Assembly (NCBI RefSeq): GCF_004795835.1
Contig: NZ_CP039249.1
Location: forward strand, 3,571,001-3,635,000
DNA: 64,000 nucleotides
Reading direction: 5' to 3'
Origin: Sphingomonas sp. PAMC26645
GTDB lineage: Bacteria > Pseudomonadota > Alphaproteobacteria > Sphingomonadales > Sphingomonadaceae
Position 1 is the first letter of the stretch. Each line of letters opens with the position of its first letter. The notes beneath the pieces were generated by a model, which saw only the letters and a list, made by a program, of their open reading frames with translations, did not search any database and was not told the origin of the DNA. A program made the position numbers and the translations under genes. Positions 1 to 8,845 of the stretch are shown piece by piece.

Positions 1-42
1 GGCATCAGGTAGTTGCGGGGCTCGGCGTTCGCTTCTGATTTC

Positions 43-57
43 GTTCTTGCTATGTTC
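43..57 (+). promoter_or_regulatory. Candidate SOS (LexA) box, GTTC-N7-GTTC
   Basis: Two GTTC words lie exactly seven bases apart (43-46 and 54-57), 24 bases before the ATG of the radical SAM gene. GTTC-N7-GTTC is the established LexA-binding direct repeat of alphaproteobacteria. That it controls the downstream gene is inference; a chance occurrence of so short a motif is possible. Confidence 0.5.
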
Positions 58-81
58 CTGGACGGCGCCTAGTTTCTAGTC

Positions 82-1152
82 ATGAAACAGGCCAGTCCGG
101 TTCGTGGTGCGACGCTCAACAGCGAGAGCCGGCGGTTCAACTTGCCGCAAACCGAGGCGGATGGCGACTGGCTCGACATGCGCGAGGGGATCGATGGGAT
201 CGCGCCGAAACTTCGGACGACGGTCACGGTCGAGACGCCGCGGACGATCATCAGCCGTAACGCCTCGCCCGATGTGCCGTTCGACCGCTCGATCAATCCG
301 TATCGCGGGTGCGAGCACGGCTGCATCTATTGTTTTGCGCGGCCAAGCCATGCGTTCCACGATTTGTCGCCTGGACTGGATTTCGAGAGCAAGCTGTTCG
401 CGAAACCCTCCGCGGCGGCGCTGCTGCGTGCGGAACTGTTGAAGCCGGGCTATGCCGTCGCGCCGATGGCGTTGGGGACGAATACCGATCCGTACCAGCC
501 GATCGAGAGCGACTGGCGGATCACGCGCGGCATAATCGAGGTGCTCAGCGAGACGGATCATCCGCTGACGATCACCACCAAGTCGGACCGGGTGGTGCGC
601 GATCTCGACCTGCTCGCGCCGATGGCGGCGAAGGGGCTGGCGGCGGTGGCGATGTCGATCACCTCGCTCGATCCGAAGGTGGCGTCGACGGTCGAGCCGC
701 GTGCGCCGCATCCCGAGCGACGGCTGGCGGCGGTACGCAAACTCGCGGATGCGGGGGTGCCGGTATACGTGTCGATCGCGCCGGTCATCCCGGCAATCAC
801 CGATCACGAGATCGAGCATCTGATTGCGCGGGCGGCGGAGGCTGGGGCGACGCGGGCGTTCTTCATTCCGGTGCGACTGCCGCATGAGGTGGCCCCGCTG
901 TTCCGGGCTTGGCTCGACGAACATTTCCCGGATCGCGCGGGGAAGGTGATGGCGACGATTGCGTCGCTGCGCGGGGGAAAGGATAACGATCCGAACTTCT
1001 TCACGCGGATGCAGGGGCAAGGGCCTTGGGCGGACTTGCTCGGGACACGGTTCCGGATCGCATGCGCGAAGCATGGGCTGAACCAGGGGCGGGTAGCGTT
1101 GCGGAGTGATCTGTTCCGCGCGCCGCGGGGGCCGCAGGGAGAGCTGTTCTGA
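82..1152 (+). CDS. PA0069-family (SplB-like) radical SAM protein
   Basis: A radical S-adenosylmethionine enzyme of 356 residues. The [4Fe-4S]/SAM-binding cysteine motif CxxxCxYC is visible near residue 77 (GCEHGCIYCF), followed by a TIM-barrel-like body with LTITTKSD and YVSIAPVIP segments typical of the spore-photoproduct-lyase-like PA0069 group. The ATG at 82 is the first in frame and the cysteine motif sits at the usual distance from it. The substrate of this group is not established; a nucleic-acid repair role is suggested by similarity to SplB and by a candidate LexA box just upstream. The gene is monocistronic, followed by a palindromic repeat. Confidence 0.85.
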   Translation: MKQASPVRGATLNSESRRFNLPQTEADGDWLDMREGIDGIAPKLRTTVTVETPRTIISRNASPDVPFDRSINPYRGCEHGCIYCFARPSHAFHDLSPGLDFESKLFAKPSAAALLRAELLKPGYAVAPMALGTNTDPYQPIESDWRITRGIIEVLSETDHPLTITTKSDRVVRDLDLLAPMAAKGLAAVAMSITSLDPKVASTVEPRAPHPERRLAAVRKLADAGVPVYVSIAPVIPAITDHEIEHLIARAAEAGATRAFFIPVRLPHEVAPLFRAWLDEHFPDRAGKVMATIASLRGGKDNDPNFFTRMQGQGPWADLLGTRFRIACAKHGLNQGRVALRSDLFRAPRGPQGELF

Positions 1153-1221
1153 CGGGAGCGTGGCGGTTCCAAGCTCGGCTAGAGCCCGTACAACCTACCG
1201 GTTTGAGAGGACTGTCCAACT

Positions 1222-1345
1222 CGTTCCCCCCTCCCTGGAAGGGAGGGGTTGGGGTGGGTCGGCTTCCGCACACCCGAACCCCCGTGGCTCAAGCAGGCCA
1301 ACCCACCCCCGGCCCCTCCCTTCCAGGGAGGGGGGGGAAGTCTTG
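1222..1345. repeat. Palindromic intergenic repeat, type B
   Basis: Two G/C-rich inverted arms (ccctccctggaagggaggg near 1231 and cctcccttccagggaggg near 1317) flank a central segment of about 65 bases. Related copies with the same architecture occur at 6750-6850 (inside gcvPB), 8365-8468 and 35672-35806. As RNA it would fold into paired hairpins. No ORF with coding character was found in 1153-1417. Confidence 0.75.
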
Positions 1346-1417
1346 GCGCTCGCCTGGTCGAGTTCTAGTACGCCACGAACCCGGCAGCTCGTCAGACCAA
1401 CTTAGCGCTTATCGTCC

Positions 1418-1777
1418 TCATGCAGCACCCTCGGGTTGCCAGAGTTCGATCGGGTTGCCTTCCGGATCGTGGATGCGGGCGAAACGGCCGAAGCCGGGCA
1501 TGTCCCACTCGGGATTGGTGATCACCGCAATCCCGGCCGCGCGGAGCGTCGCGATCAGGCCGTCGAGGTCGTCGACGCGCAGGTTGAGCATCCAGGGGCG
1601 ATCCGTAGGAAAATAGTCGGCATCGACAGCGAACGGCGCGAAGACGCTGGGTCCGGCCTGCGTTTCCCACGATCCATAGGGCACCGAGCCGACACCGAGA
1701 TGCTCGACATACCAGGCGCGGATAGCCTCCGGGTCCTTTGCCCGGAAGAAGAAGCCGCCGATCCCTGTCACGCCCAT
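1418..1777 (-). CDS. VOC-family (glyoxalase/bleomycin-resistance fold) protein
   Basis: A 119-residue single-domain vicinal-oxygen-chelate protein. The N-terminal GIGGFFFRAKDPEAIRAWY, central MLNLRVDDLDGLI and C-terminal IHDPEGNPIELWQP are the paired beta-alpha-beta-beta-beta signatures of the family; the Glu of NPIELWQP is the usual metal ligand. The start at 1777 is preferred over longer in-frame options because a Shine-Dalgarno-like AGGGGG lies about 7 bases upstream and the family begins here. Substrate unknown. It follows the same-strand proS gene after a gap of about 180 bases. Confidence 0.8.
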   Translation of the reverse strand: MGVTGIGGFFFRAKDPEAIRAWYVEHLGVGSVPYGSWETQAGPSVFAPFAVDADYFPTDRPWMLNLRVDDLDGLIATLRAAGIAVITNPEWDMPGFGRFARIHDPEGNPIELWQPEGAA

Positions 1778-1954
1778 AGCCGCCCCCTGATGTCGCCCCG
1801 CCAAAGCCGAGGCGATGATAGCAGACGGGGCATGGCGACACAGCCGACAGACCGGTCCGTTTCGGTTGCTCCATGGCATCAAGTATCCAAGCTACTCCCG
1901 GCACAGCGCCGGTAAGCAGCCTTGGACGTGACGCCGGTCCCAGCTTGTCAGCGC

Positions 1955-3490
1955 CTAGTAGGCGCGGCCGATCAGGATGCGTTCCACCGCGGGTTCGCCG
2001 GTGAAGATGCAGGCGCCGTCGTCACACCCGGTCTGGCCCATCGGCGCGTTGCGGATGGTGAGCTTGAGCGCCTTCAACCGCTCGACGACCTTGTCGAGTG
2101 CCGCCCCCGTCGGCTTCGACCAGCGGACGTCCACCCAGCCGGGGTTCTTCACGCCGTCGGCGAAATGCGCCTCGACCGCGGCGAAGTCGTTCGCGGGGAC
2201 GATGTTGCCCTTCACGCGGTTCATCGACTCGACGTGGAGCGTCGCCTGCACTTCGGCCAGCATGCCCGAGACCTCGCCGACGAACGCGTCGCGCGGTGTG
2301 GCGACGCTGTCGAGCTTGCCGTCCTCACGGTAAAGCCGGTCGCGGCGGATCACGGTGACGTTGCCGCCCGCCATGTCGCGCCCGCCGACCTCGATCACGA
2401 TCGGGGCGCCCTTCTTGACCCAGCCCCAGCGCTTGGTTGCGGCCTTGGCGGGCTTGAGGTCGAGCAACGCACGGACCGGCTCGCCGAGCGCGGACTGCTT
2501 GGCCAGTTCGGCCTGGAGCGACTTGCAATACTCGACGATCGCCGCGTCCTCGGGGACGTCGCGCAGCATCGGCACGATCACGACCTGCCAAGGGGCGATC
2601 ATCGGCGGCACGCGCAGGCCGTCGTCGTCGCCGTGGACCATGATGACCGCGCCGATCATCCGCGTCGACACGCCCCAGCTGGTGGTGTTGCACAGCTCGA
2701 ACTCGCCGCCCGCATTCTGGAAGCGGATGTTCTGCGCCGACGCGAAATTGGTGCCGAGGAAGTGCGAGGTGCCGGCTTGCAGAGCCTTACCGTCCTGCAT
2801 CATCGCTTCGATCGAATAGGTCGCGACCGCGCCAGGGAAGCGCTCGTTCTCGGGCTTCTCGCCGGCGATGACGTGGACGCCGAGGCATTCCTCCGCGAAG
2901 TCGCGATAGACTTCGAGCATCTTGAGCGTCTCGTCACGCGCTTCGTCGGCGGTGGCGTGCGCGGTGTGGCCTTCCTGCCAGAGGAACTCGCTGGTGCGCA
3001 GGAACATGCGCGTGCGCATTTCCCAGCGGACGACGTTCGCCCATTGGTTGATCAGCACAGGCAGGTCGCGCCACGACTGGACCCAGCGTGCGAACGCGGC
3101 GCCGATGACCATCTCGGAGGTCGGGCGGACGACCAGCGGCTCCTCGAGCTTGGCGTCGGGATCGGGGATCAGGCGGCCATAGCCGTCGGCCTTTAGGCGG
3201 TGATGCGTGACCACGGCCATTTCCTTGGCGAAGCCGTCGACGTGCTCGGCCTCCTTCTCGAAATACGAGAGCGGGATGAAGAGCGGGAAATAGCAGTTTT
3301 CGTGGCCGGTCGCCTTGATCCGGTCGTCGAGCAGGCGCTGGATGCGCTCCCAGATGCCATAGCCCCAGGGGCGGATGACCATGCAGCCGCGGACGCCGGA
3401 TTCCTCGGCGAGATCGGCCTCGGAGATGACGGCCTGGTACCAGGCGGAGAAATCCGCCTCGCGGGTGACGGGGAGTGCGCGCTTTATCAT
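1955..3490 (-). CDS. proS: Prolyl-tRNA synthetase (eukaryote/archaeal-like type)
   Basis: Charges tRNA-Pro with proline in the cytoplasm. The protein (511 residues from this start) has the class II aminoacyl-tRNA synthetase core: motif 2-like RTSEFLWQEGHTAHAT, the upstream RPTSEMVIGAAFARWVQSWRDLP, and a C-terminal region of the shorter ProS type without the INS editing domain of the long bacterial enzyme. The ATG at 3490 (MIKRALPVTREADF) matches the conserved family start; a GTG at 3526 would add 12 residues. Neither has a convincing Shine-Dalgarno sequence. It is divergent from the EamA gene. Confidence 0.93.
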   Translation of the reverse strand: MIKRALPVTREADFSAWYQAVISEADLAEESGVRGCMVIRPWGYGIWERIQRLLDDRIKATGHENCYFPLFIPLSYFEKEAEHVDGFAKEMAVVTHHRLKADGYGRLIPDPDAKLEEPLVVRPTSEMVIGAAFARWVQSWRDLPVLINQWANVVRWEMRTRMFLRTSEFLWQEGHTAHATADEARDETLKMLEVYRDFAEECLGVHVIAGEKPENERFPGAVATYSIEAMMQDGKALQAGTSHFLGTNFASAQNIRFQNAGGEFELCNTTSWGVSTRMIGAVIMVHGDDDGLRVPPMIAPWQVVIVPMLRDVPEDAAIVEYCKSLQAELAKQSALGEPVRALLDLKPAKAATKRWGWVKKGAPIVIEVGGRDMAGGNVTVIRRDRLYREDGKLDSVATPRDAFVGEVSGMLAEVQATLHVESMNRVKGNIVPANDFAAVEAHFADGVKNPGWVDVRWSKPTGAALDKVVERLKALKLTIRNAPMGQTGCDDGACIFTGEPAVERILIGRAY

Positions 3491-3576
3491 GGGGGAGCGG
3501 ATAGCGGGTGCGAGGGGGTTCGTCACGTATGAGTTGCGGGGTGACGACGCGGCGGTGGTTTGCGTAGGGGTCGCGC

Positions 3577-4473
3577 ATGCCCACCGACCGTATCCTTCCC
3601 GCCATCGGCATGCGGTTGCTGTCGGTCGTGATCTTCGCGCTGATGAATACCGCGATCAAGCTCGCCGAGCGGCATGGCGCGAGCGTGTCGGAGATCCTGT
3701 TCTTTCGGCAGTTCGGGGCGTGCCTGCTGGTGTCGGCGGTGATCGTCGCGGGGCCGGGTTTGCCGTCCGTCGCGACGAAACGCTTGCCCGCGCACATCGT
3801 CCGGGCGATCGTGGGGCTTTCGGCGATGGCATTTACCTTCAACGGGATCGTCGCGTTGCCGCTCGCGGAGGCGACGACGATCGGGTTCACGGTGCCGGTG
3901 TTCGCGACGATCCTGGGGGCGCTGGTGTTGCGCGAGCCGACCGGGTGGCATCGCTGGGCGGCGGTCGCGACAGGGTTCGCGGGCGTGTTGATCGTCGCGC
4001 AACCGGGGAGCGGCGATCACTTTCCGTTATGGGGTGCGGGGTGTGCGCTGGCGGGGGCGTTCGGGACGGCGAGCGTGTCGATCCTGTTGCGGCAGATCGG
4101 CAAGACCGAAAGTGCACTGACGACGGTGTTCTGGTTCTCGGCGCTGTCGTTGATCCCATTGTCGGTGTTCTATGGGAGGGCGGCGCAGTCGCATGATCTG
4201 GTCGCGTGGATTTGCCTGGCGAGCGTCGGGATCTTCGGCGGGCTGGCGCAGATCGCGATGACGACGTCGTTGCGGCTCGGGCCGGTGTCGGTGGTGGTGC
4301 CGATGGATTATTCGAGTCTGTTGTGGGCGACGTTGCTGGGGTGGCTGGTGTTCGACACGCTGCCGGCGGAGGCGACCTGGGTCGGGGCGCCGGTCATCGT
4401 GGCGAGCGGGTTGTATATCGTGTGGCGGGAGCATGTGCGGCGGCGGGAAGAGACTGAGCAGGCGATCGCTTGA
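3577..4473 (+). CDS. EamA/DMT-family inner-membrane transporter
   Basis: A 298-residue protein with about ten hydrophobic segments arranged as two repeated EamA halves (residues roughly 10-140 and 150-285), the hallmark of drug/metabolite-transporter exporters. The ATG at 3577 has an AGGGG ribosome-binding site. The divergent neighbour proS gives no hint of substrate. Members export amino acids, nucleosides or other metabolites; none can be assigned here. The gene ends just before a type A palindromic repeat. Confidence 0.85.
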   Translation: MPTDRILPAIGMRLLSVVIFALMNTAIKLAERHGASVSEILFFRQFGACLLVSAVIVAGPGLPSVATKRLPAHIVRAIVGLSAMAFTFNGIVALPLAEATTIGFTVPVFATILGALVLREPTGWHRWAAVATGFAGVLIVAQPGSGDHFPLWGAGCALAGAFGTASVSILLRQIGKTESALTTVFWFSALSLIPLSVFYGRAAQSHDLVAWICLASVGIFGGLAQIAMTTSLRLGPVSVVVPMDYSSLLWATLLGWLVFDTLPAEATWVGAPVIVASGLYIVWREHVRRREETEQAIA

Positions 4474-4483
4474 GCCCACTCTG

Positions 4484-4578
4484 TCATTCCCGCGGAGGCG
4501 GGAACCCAGACTGGCTGGCCTATCGTCTGCATTACTGACGCTTGCCAGTATGGGTCCCCGCCTTCGCGAGGATGACGG
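4484..4578. repeat. Palindromic intergenic repeat, type A
   Basis: Inverted arms cattcccgcggaggcggga (4484) and ccccgccttcgcgaggatg (4556) enclose about 50 variable bases including ccagactgg. Eight further relatives are in this window. The convergent position after the EamA gene would let it act as a bidirectional terminator (inference). Confidence 0.75.
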
Positions 4579-4584
4579 TTCGGA

Positions 4585-5100
4585 TTAGCGGACGCGGGCC
4601 GTTTCGAGCATCCGCTTGGCGCGGAGGTACATTTCGATCCGTTGCGTGGTGAACAGGCCTAGCGCCAACGCGACCAGCATGTCGGTGATGGCGAAGGCGT
4701 CGAGGTGGAGGGCGTGGCCGTCGCCAATCACGGCGCGCGCGCCGGTGCGGACTGCGACGATCGCGACGATGAACAGGAACGCTGCCGGGGAAGAGGTCGT
4801 GTTGAGTGCGTGGCTGTCGGGATCGATCGTGATCCGCATGAGCTTGCCGCGTTGCCAGCCGAGCGCGGCGCCCATGACCAGGGCCAGTGCACAGAACAGC
4901 CAGGCGAGGCCGTGCGGCGGGTACATCACGAACATATAGAGCGTGACCGCGGCGTAGATCGCGGGGAAGATCCAGAGGCGTTCGAGCTTGAGCGGCTTTA
5001 CAATACTCATGCGGCGCCAGCGGACCGCGAAGACTATGCCGATGACGACCGCGGTGATCGCGTAGCTGATCCAGCCTTGTGCTTCGTGCGCCTGCACCAC
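4585..5100 (-). CDS. Conserved membrane protein, CcdC/DUF1453-like
   Basis: A 171-residue protein with five likely transmembrane segments (about residues 11-26, 44-60, 64-82, 107-122 and 138-152) and the charged segment GWQRGKLMRITIDPDSH in the middle, resembling DUF1453/CcdC-type proteins of unknown function. Two tandem GTG codons (5098-5100 and 5095-5097) follow AGGGGGAA; the second has the better spacing. It is convergent with the EamA gene and diverges from the small ORF at 5165. Confidence 0.6.
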   Translation of the reverse strand: MVQAHEAQGWISYAITAVVIGIVFAVRWRRMSIVKPLKLERLWIFPAIYAAVTLYMFVMYPPHGLAWLFCALALVMGAALGWQRGKLMRITIDPDSHALNTTSSPAAFLFIVAIVAVRTGARAVIGDGHALHLDAFAITDMLVALALGLFTTQRIEMYLRAKRMLETARVR

Positions 5101-5164
5101 TTCCCCCCTAGGTCATAACCACATACCGGTGTAGTATGGCGATAAGACAGCAGGAGTAAAGTCC

Positions 5165-5338
5165 GTGTTCGATCTTACGCTCACCGCACGTCAACGCAGC
5201 TTGCGCCTGCGCCTTCTAGCCGAAAAGCGCCGCGGCGGTCCTCGCAAGCCCGACGAAGACGGCACCGCAGCAGCCCCGGCCACGCCCGATCCGACGCCGA
5301 TGCCGTCGATGGGTGGTGCCGAGGCGCCGCTCGATTAG
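5165..5338 (+). CDS. Small unrecognised protein, 57 residues
   Basis: A GTG-initiated ORF with a good Shine-Dalgarno AGGAG eight bases upstream (cagcaggagtaaagtccGTG). The product begins VFDLTLTARQRSLRLRLLAE, a basic amphipathic N-terminal helix, followed by a Lys/Arg patch (KRRGGPRK) and an Ala/Pro/Asp-rich tail ending AEAPLD. It ends four bases before the stop codon of gcvPB on the opposite strand. No function can be assigned; the ribosome-binding site and clean frame argue that it is a gene. Confidence 0.5.
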   Translation: MFDLTLTARQRSLRLRLLAEKRRGGPRKPDEDGTAAAPATPDPTPMPSMGGAEAPLD

Positions 5339-5342
5339 GCCC

Positions 5343-7004
5343 CTACTCCGCAGCCTGCGCCAGCGGGGCTGGGTCCTTCCAGACCAGCACCGGCTTCCGT
5401 GCCGCAAGCGTCTCGTCAAGGCGCGCGCGGGGGGCGAAGTGCGGGGCGGTCTTGAGGCTTGGGTCGCCGGCCTTGGCGCGTTCGGCGACCGAGCGGAGCG
5501 CGGCGATGAACTGGTCTAGCGCCGCCTTCGATTCGGTCTCGGTCGGCTCGACCAGCATCGCGCCGTGAACGACGAGCGGGAAGTACATCGTCATCGGGTG
5601 GAAGCCCTCGTCGATCAGGCCCTTCGCGATGTCGATCGTCGAGAAGCCGGCAGCTAGGCCGGTGTCCGAGAACAACGCCTCGTGCATGCACGGACCCGAC
5701 GGGCCGAACGGTGCGTCGAGCGTGTCGTCGAGGCTGCGCAGGATGTAGTTCGCGTTGAGCACCGCGTCCTCGGACACCTGGCGCAGGCCGTCCGCGCCAT
5801 GGCTGAGGATGTAGGTCAGCGCGCGCGTGAACATGCCCATCTGGCCGTGGAACGCGACCATGCGGCCGAAGCTGCCGGCATGGTGCTCGCCTGCGGTTTC
5901 CTCCTCGACCAAGACGAACTGGCCGTCCTGGTTCTCGACGAACGGGAGCGGTGCGTAGGGGGTCAAAGCCTCCGAGAACACCACCGGACCCGAACCCGGA
6001 CCGCCGCCACCGTGCGGCGTAGAGAAGGTCTTGTGGAGGTTAATGTGCATCGCGTCGATGCCGAGATCGCCGGGGCGGACGCGACCGACGATCGCGTTGA
6101 AGTTCGCGCCGTCACAATAGACGAAGCCGCCCGCCGCGTGCACCGCGTCGGAAATCTCGCGCATGTCGCGCTCGAACAGTCCACACGTGTTGGGGTTGGT
6201 GATCATCACGCCGGCGACGTCGGGGCCGAGCCGGGCCTTCAGCGCGGCGGTGTCGACGCGGCCTTCGGCGGTGGCGGGGATATCCTCGACGCTATAGCCG
6301 GCGAAGGCTGCGGTGGCGGGGTTCGTGCCGTGTGCGCTCTCGGGGACGAGGATGATTTTCCGCGCGCCTTCGCCCTTGGCTTCGAGTGCGGCGCGGATCG
6401 CTAGGATGCCGCAGAGCTCGCCGTGTGCGCCCGCCTTCGGGCTCATCGCGACCGAGGTCATGCCGGTGAGCGTGACGAGCCAGTGCGCGAGCTGGTGGAT
6501 GACTTCCAGCGCGCCCTGCACGGTGTCGACCGGCTGGAGCGGGTGGACGTCGGAGAACCCGGGGAGCCGCGCCATCTTCTCGTTGAGGCGGGGGTTGTGC
6601 TTCATCGTGCACGAGCCCAGCGGGAAGAAGCCGAGGTCGATGCCGTAGTTCTGGCGTGAGAGGCGGGTGTAGTGGCGGACGGTTTCCGGTTCGGAGAGAC
6701 CGGGGAGGCCGATCGGCGCCTTGCGCGTGAGGTTCCCCAAGCGGCTTAGCCCTCTCCCCTCCGGGGAGAGGGTTGGGTGAGGGGTCGTACCGGGCGCAGC
6801 ATCGCTGGGCTGCCCCTCACCCCGGCCCTCTCCCCGGCGGGGAGAGGGAGCAGCGAAATCTACGCCGGTGGTGTGCGTATCGCCGATCTCGAAGATCAGC
6901 GCTTCTTCCAGCATCAGCGCCTTGTTGCCGGTTACCGATGCGGGGACGGTACCCGTATTCTGCTCGGGCGAGGTCGGGCGCCAGCCGCTTTGGTTGATGC
7001 TCAT
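5343..7004 (-). CDS. gcvPB: Glycine dehydrogenase (decarboxylating) subunit 2, with in-frame repeat insertion
   Basis: The PLP-bearing half of the split P-protein of the glycine cleavage system; it decarboxylates glycine and passes aminomethyl to GcvH. The PLP lysine is K325 in [27 protein letters not shown] and [14 protein letters not shown] are family signatures. At 553 residues it is longer than usual because residues about 51-87 (Arg/Gly/Pro-rich, [11 protein letters not shown] ... [10 protein letters not shown]) are the translation of a type B palindromic repeat at 6750-6850. The insertion lies between the N-terminal strand (GVDF) and [15 protein letters not shown], where homologues have a short linker, and keeps the frame. 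The start overlaps the gcvPA stop as ATGA. Confidence 0.95.
   Translation of the reverse strand: MSINQSGWRPTSPEQNTGTVPASVTGNKALMLEEALIFEIGDTHTTGVDFAAPSPRRGEGRGEGQPSDAAPGTTPHPTLSPEGRGLSRLGNLTRKAPIGLPGLSEPETVRHYTRLSRQNYGIDLGFFPLGSCTMKHNPRLNEKMARLPGFSDVHPLQPVDTVQGALEVIHQLAHWLVTLTGMTSVAMSPKAGAHGELCGILAIRAALEAKGEGARKIILVPESAHGTNPATAAFAGYSVEDIPATAEGRVDTAALKARLGPDVAGVMITNPNTCGLFERDMREISDAVHAAGGFVYCDGANFNAIVGRVRPGDLGIDAMHINLHKTFSTPHGGGGPGSGPVVFSEALTPYAPLPFVENQDGQFVLVEEETAGEHHAGSFGRMVAFHGQMGMFTRALTYILSHGADGLRQVSEDAVLNANYILRSLDDTLDAPFGPSGPCMHEALFSDTGLAAGFSTIDIAKGLIDEGFHPMTMYFPLVVHGAMLVEPTETESKAALDQFIAALRSVAERAKAGDPSLKTAPHFAPRARLDETLAARKPVLVWKDPAPLAQAAE
6750..6850. repeat. Type B palindromic repeat inside gcvPB
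   Basis: Arms cctctcccctccggggagag (6751-6770) and the related ccctctccccggcggggaga (6825-6844) are the same element type as the intergenic repeats at 1222, 8365 and 35672, but here the element is wholly within a reading frame and is translated without a stop codon. Confidence 0.8.
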
Positions 7005-8359
7005 GCCAGTATCTCCTGGAGTGCGGACGCAAGCGTTTCGACGTCCTCCGCGGTGGTCGTTTCCGTCACGGCGACGACGAGGCCGTTCGCGAGTGCGTCC
7101 TGCCCGGGGTACAAACGCCCGAGCGATACGCCGGCGAGGATGCCGCGATCGGCGAGCGTGCGGACTACGGGGCGGGCTTCGACGGGCAACTTCAGCGTGA
7201 ACTCGTTGAAAAAGCTCTCGTTGACGAGTTCGACGCCGGGGATCTGCGACAGGCGCTCGGCGGCGGAGACTGCGCCTGCGTGGTTGACCTCGGCCAACTG
7301 GCGCAGGCCGGCTTCACCGAGCAGCGTCATGTGGATCGAGAACGCCAGCGCGCAGAGGCCAGAGTTGGTGCAGATGTTCGACGTCGCCTTCTCGCGGCGG
7401 ATGTGCTGCTCGCGCGTCGACAAGGTCAGCACGAAGCCGCGGCGACCGTCCGCGTCGACGGTCTCACCGCAGAGACGGCCGGGCATCTGGCGGACGTATT
7501 TGTCCTTGCAGCCGAACAGGCCAACATAAGGCCCGCCGAACTGAAGGCCGACGCCGAGCGACTGGCCTTCGCCGACGACGATGTCGGCGTCCATCTCGCC
7601 GGGCGAGGTGATCGCGCCCATCGCGACGGGCTCGGTGACCACCGCGATCAACAGCGCCTTCTTGGCGTGGCATGCATCCGCGAGCGGGCGCAGGTCGGCG
7701 ATGCGGCCGAGGATGTCGGGGTACTGGACGACGACGCATGACGTATCGTCGTCGATCTTGGCGATCAGCTGGTCGAGGTCCATGTCGGCGACCAGTTCGG
7801 GCGCAGTCGTGTCGAGCACGTCGCCGGTGAACTTGGCCATCGTGTTGGCGACCGAAACGTAATGCGGGTGGAGACCCGACGACAGGATCGCCCTGCCCCG
7901 CTTGGTGATGCGACGCGCCATCACGATCGCTTCCCAGCACGCGGTCGAGCCGTCGTACATCGAGGCGTTGGCGACGTCAGTGCCGAGCAGCCGCGCGACC
8001 TGCGTCTGGAACTCGAACAGCATCTGCAGCGTGCCCTGCGCAATTTCGGGCTGGTACGGCGTGTAGGCGGTGAGGAACTCGCCGCGCTGGATCAGGTGAT
8101 CGACCGACGCGGGAACGTGATGCTTGTACGCGCCGCAGCCGAGGAAGAACGGCGCTTCGCCGGCGGTGAGGTTCTTCTTGGCGAGCGCCGACATGTGGCG
8201 TTCGACCGCCATTTCGGAGGCGTGCATCGGCAGGTCGCGAACCGGGCCGTCCAGGCGCGCGGCTTCGGGGACGTCGACGAACAGGTCGTCGATCGTCGAG
8301 GCGCCGATGACGGCGAGCATCGCCTCGCGGTCGGGCTGGGTCAGGGGAAGGTAGCGCAT
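7001..8359 (-). CDS. gcvPA: Glycine dehydrogenase (decarboxylating) subunit 1
   Basis: The N-terminal half of the P-protein (452 residues), which pairs with GcvPB to form the active decarboxylase. It begins with the conserved [19 protein letters not shown] and contains [41 protein letters not shown] and [11 protein letters not shown], all typical of the subunit. The Shine-Dalgarno AGGAG lies six bases before the ATG, immediately next to the end of a type B repeat in the gcvH-gcvPA gap. Third gene of the gcvT-gcvH-gcvPA-gcvPB operon; expression should follow the glycine riboswitch in front of gcvT. Confidence 0.95.
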   Translation of the reverse strand: MRYLPLTQPDREAMLAVIGASTIDDLFVDVPEAARLDGPVRDLPMHASEMAVERHMSALAKKNLTAGEAPFFLGCGAYKHHVPASVDHLIQRGEFLTAYTPYQPEIAQGTLQMLFEFQTQVARLLGTDVANASMYDGSTACWEAIVMARRITKRGRAILSSGLHPHYVSVANTMAKFTGDVLDTTAPELVADMDLDQLIAKIDDDTSCVVVQYPDILGRIADLRPLADACHAKKALLIAVVTEPVAMGAITSPGEMDADIVVGEGQSLGVGLQFGGPYVGLFGCKDKYVRQMPGRLCGETVDADGRRGFVLTLSTREQHIRREKATSNICTNSGLCALAFSIHMTLLGEAGLRQLAEVNHAGAVSAAERLSQIPGVELVNESFFNEFTLKLPVEARPVVRTLADRGILAGVSLGRLYPGQDALANGLVVAVTETTTAEDVETLASALQEILA

Positions 8360-8364
8360 TCTAG

Positions 8365-8468
8365 TCTCCTCCCCTCCCGTTCACGGGAGGGGTCGGGGGA
8401 GGGAATGAGACGGGGAACGACTGTATTAGCCCCTCCCCCGACCCCTCCCGCAAGCGGGAGGGGAGCAG
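8365..8468. repeat. Type B palindromic repeat between gcvH and gcvPA
   Basis: Arms cccctcccgttcacgggagg (8370-8389) and ctcccgcaagcgggaggg (8445-8462) with inner complementary stretches ggtcgggggaggg and ccctcccccgacc form a long imperfect hairpin in the operon transcript. It could lower readthrough to gcvPA or stabilise processed ends (inference). Confidence 0.8.
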
Positions 8469-8472
8469 TGAC

Positions 8473-8844
8473 TTAAAGCCCTTCGACGAAGGCTGCGTAG
8501 GCGGCTTCGTCCATCAGGCTGTCGAGTTCGCTCGGGTCGCTGAGCGTCAGCTTGAAGAACCAGCCCGCCGTTTCGGCATCCGAGTTCACCAGGCTGGAGT
8601 CATCGGTCAAAGCCGCGTTGCCCTCGGTGACGGTGCCCGAGACCGGGGAGTACACGTCCGAGGCGGCCTTTACCGACTCGACGACCGCGGCCTCGTCGCC
8701 CTTGCTCAGCGTCTTGCCGGTTTCGGGAACGTCTACGAACACGACGTCGCCGAGCTGGCTCTGCGCGTATTCGGAGATGCCGACGGTGCCGACATCGCCG
8801 TCGACGTCGACCCATTCATGATCCTGCGTGAAGTAACGGCTCAT
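8473..8844 (-). CDS. gcvH: Glycine cleavage system H protein
   Basis: The lipoyl carrier that shuttles the aminomethyl group from the P- to the T-protein. It is 123 residues, normal for the family. The lipoylated lysine is K59 in [10 protein letters not shown]; the flanking [19 protein letters not shown] and [11 protein letters not shown] strands form the barrel-sandwich fold. The ATG at 8844 ([11 protein letters not shown]) is one base after the gcvT stop codon, so translation is probably coupled; longer in-frame starts run back into gcvT and are rejected. Confidence 0.96.
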   Translation of the reverse strand: MSRYFTQDHEWVDVDGDVGTVGISEYAQSQLGDVVFVDVPETGKTLSKGDEAAVVESVKAASDVYSPVSGTVTEGNAALTDDSSLVNSDAETAGWFFKLTLSDPSELDSLMDEAAYAAFVEGL

Positions 8845-8845
8845 A

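Noticed and set aside
1203..1616. Plus-strand frame over the type B repeat at 1222-1345
   Set aside because: Its sequence is the translation of the repeat and of the antisense of the VOC gene.
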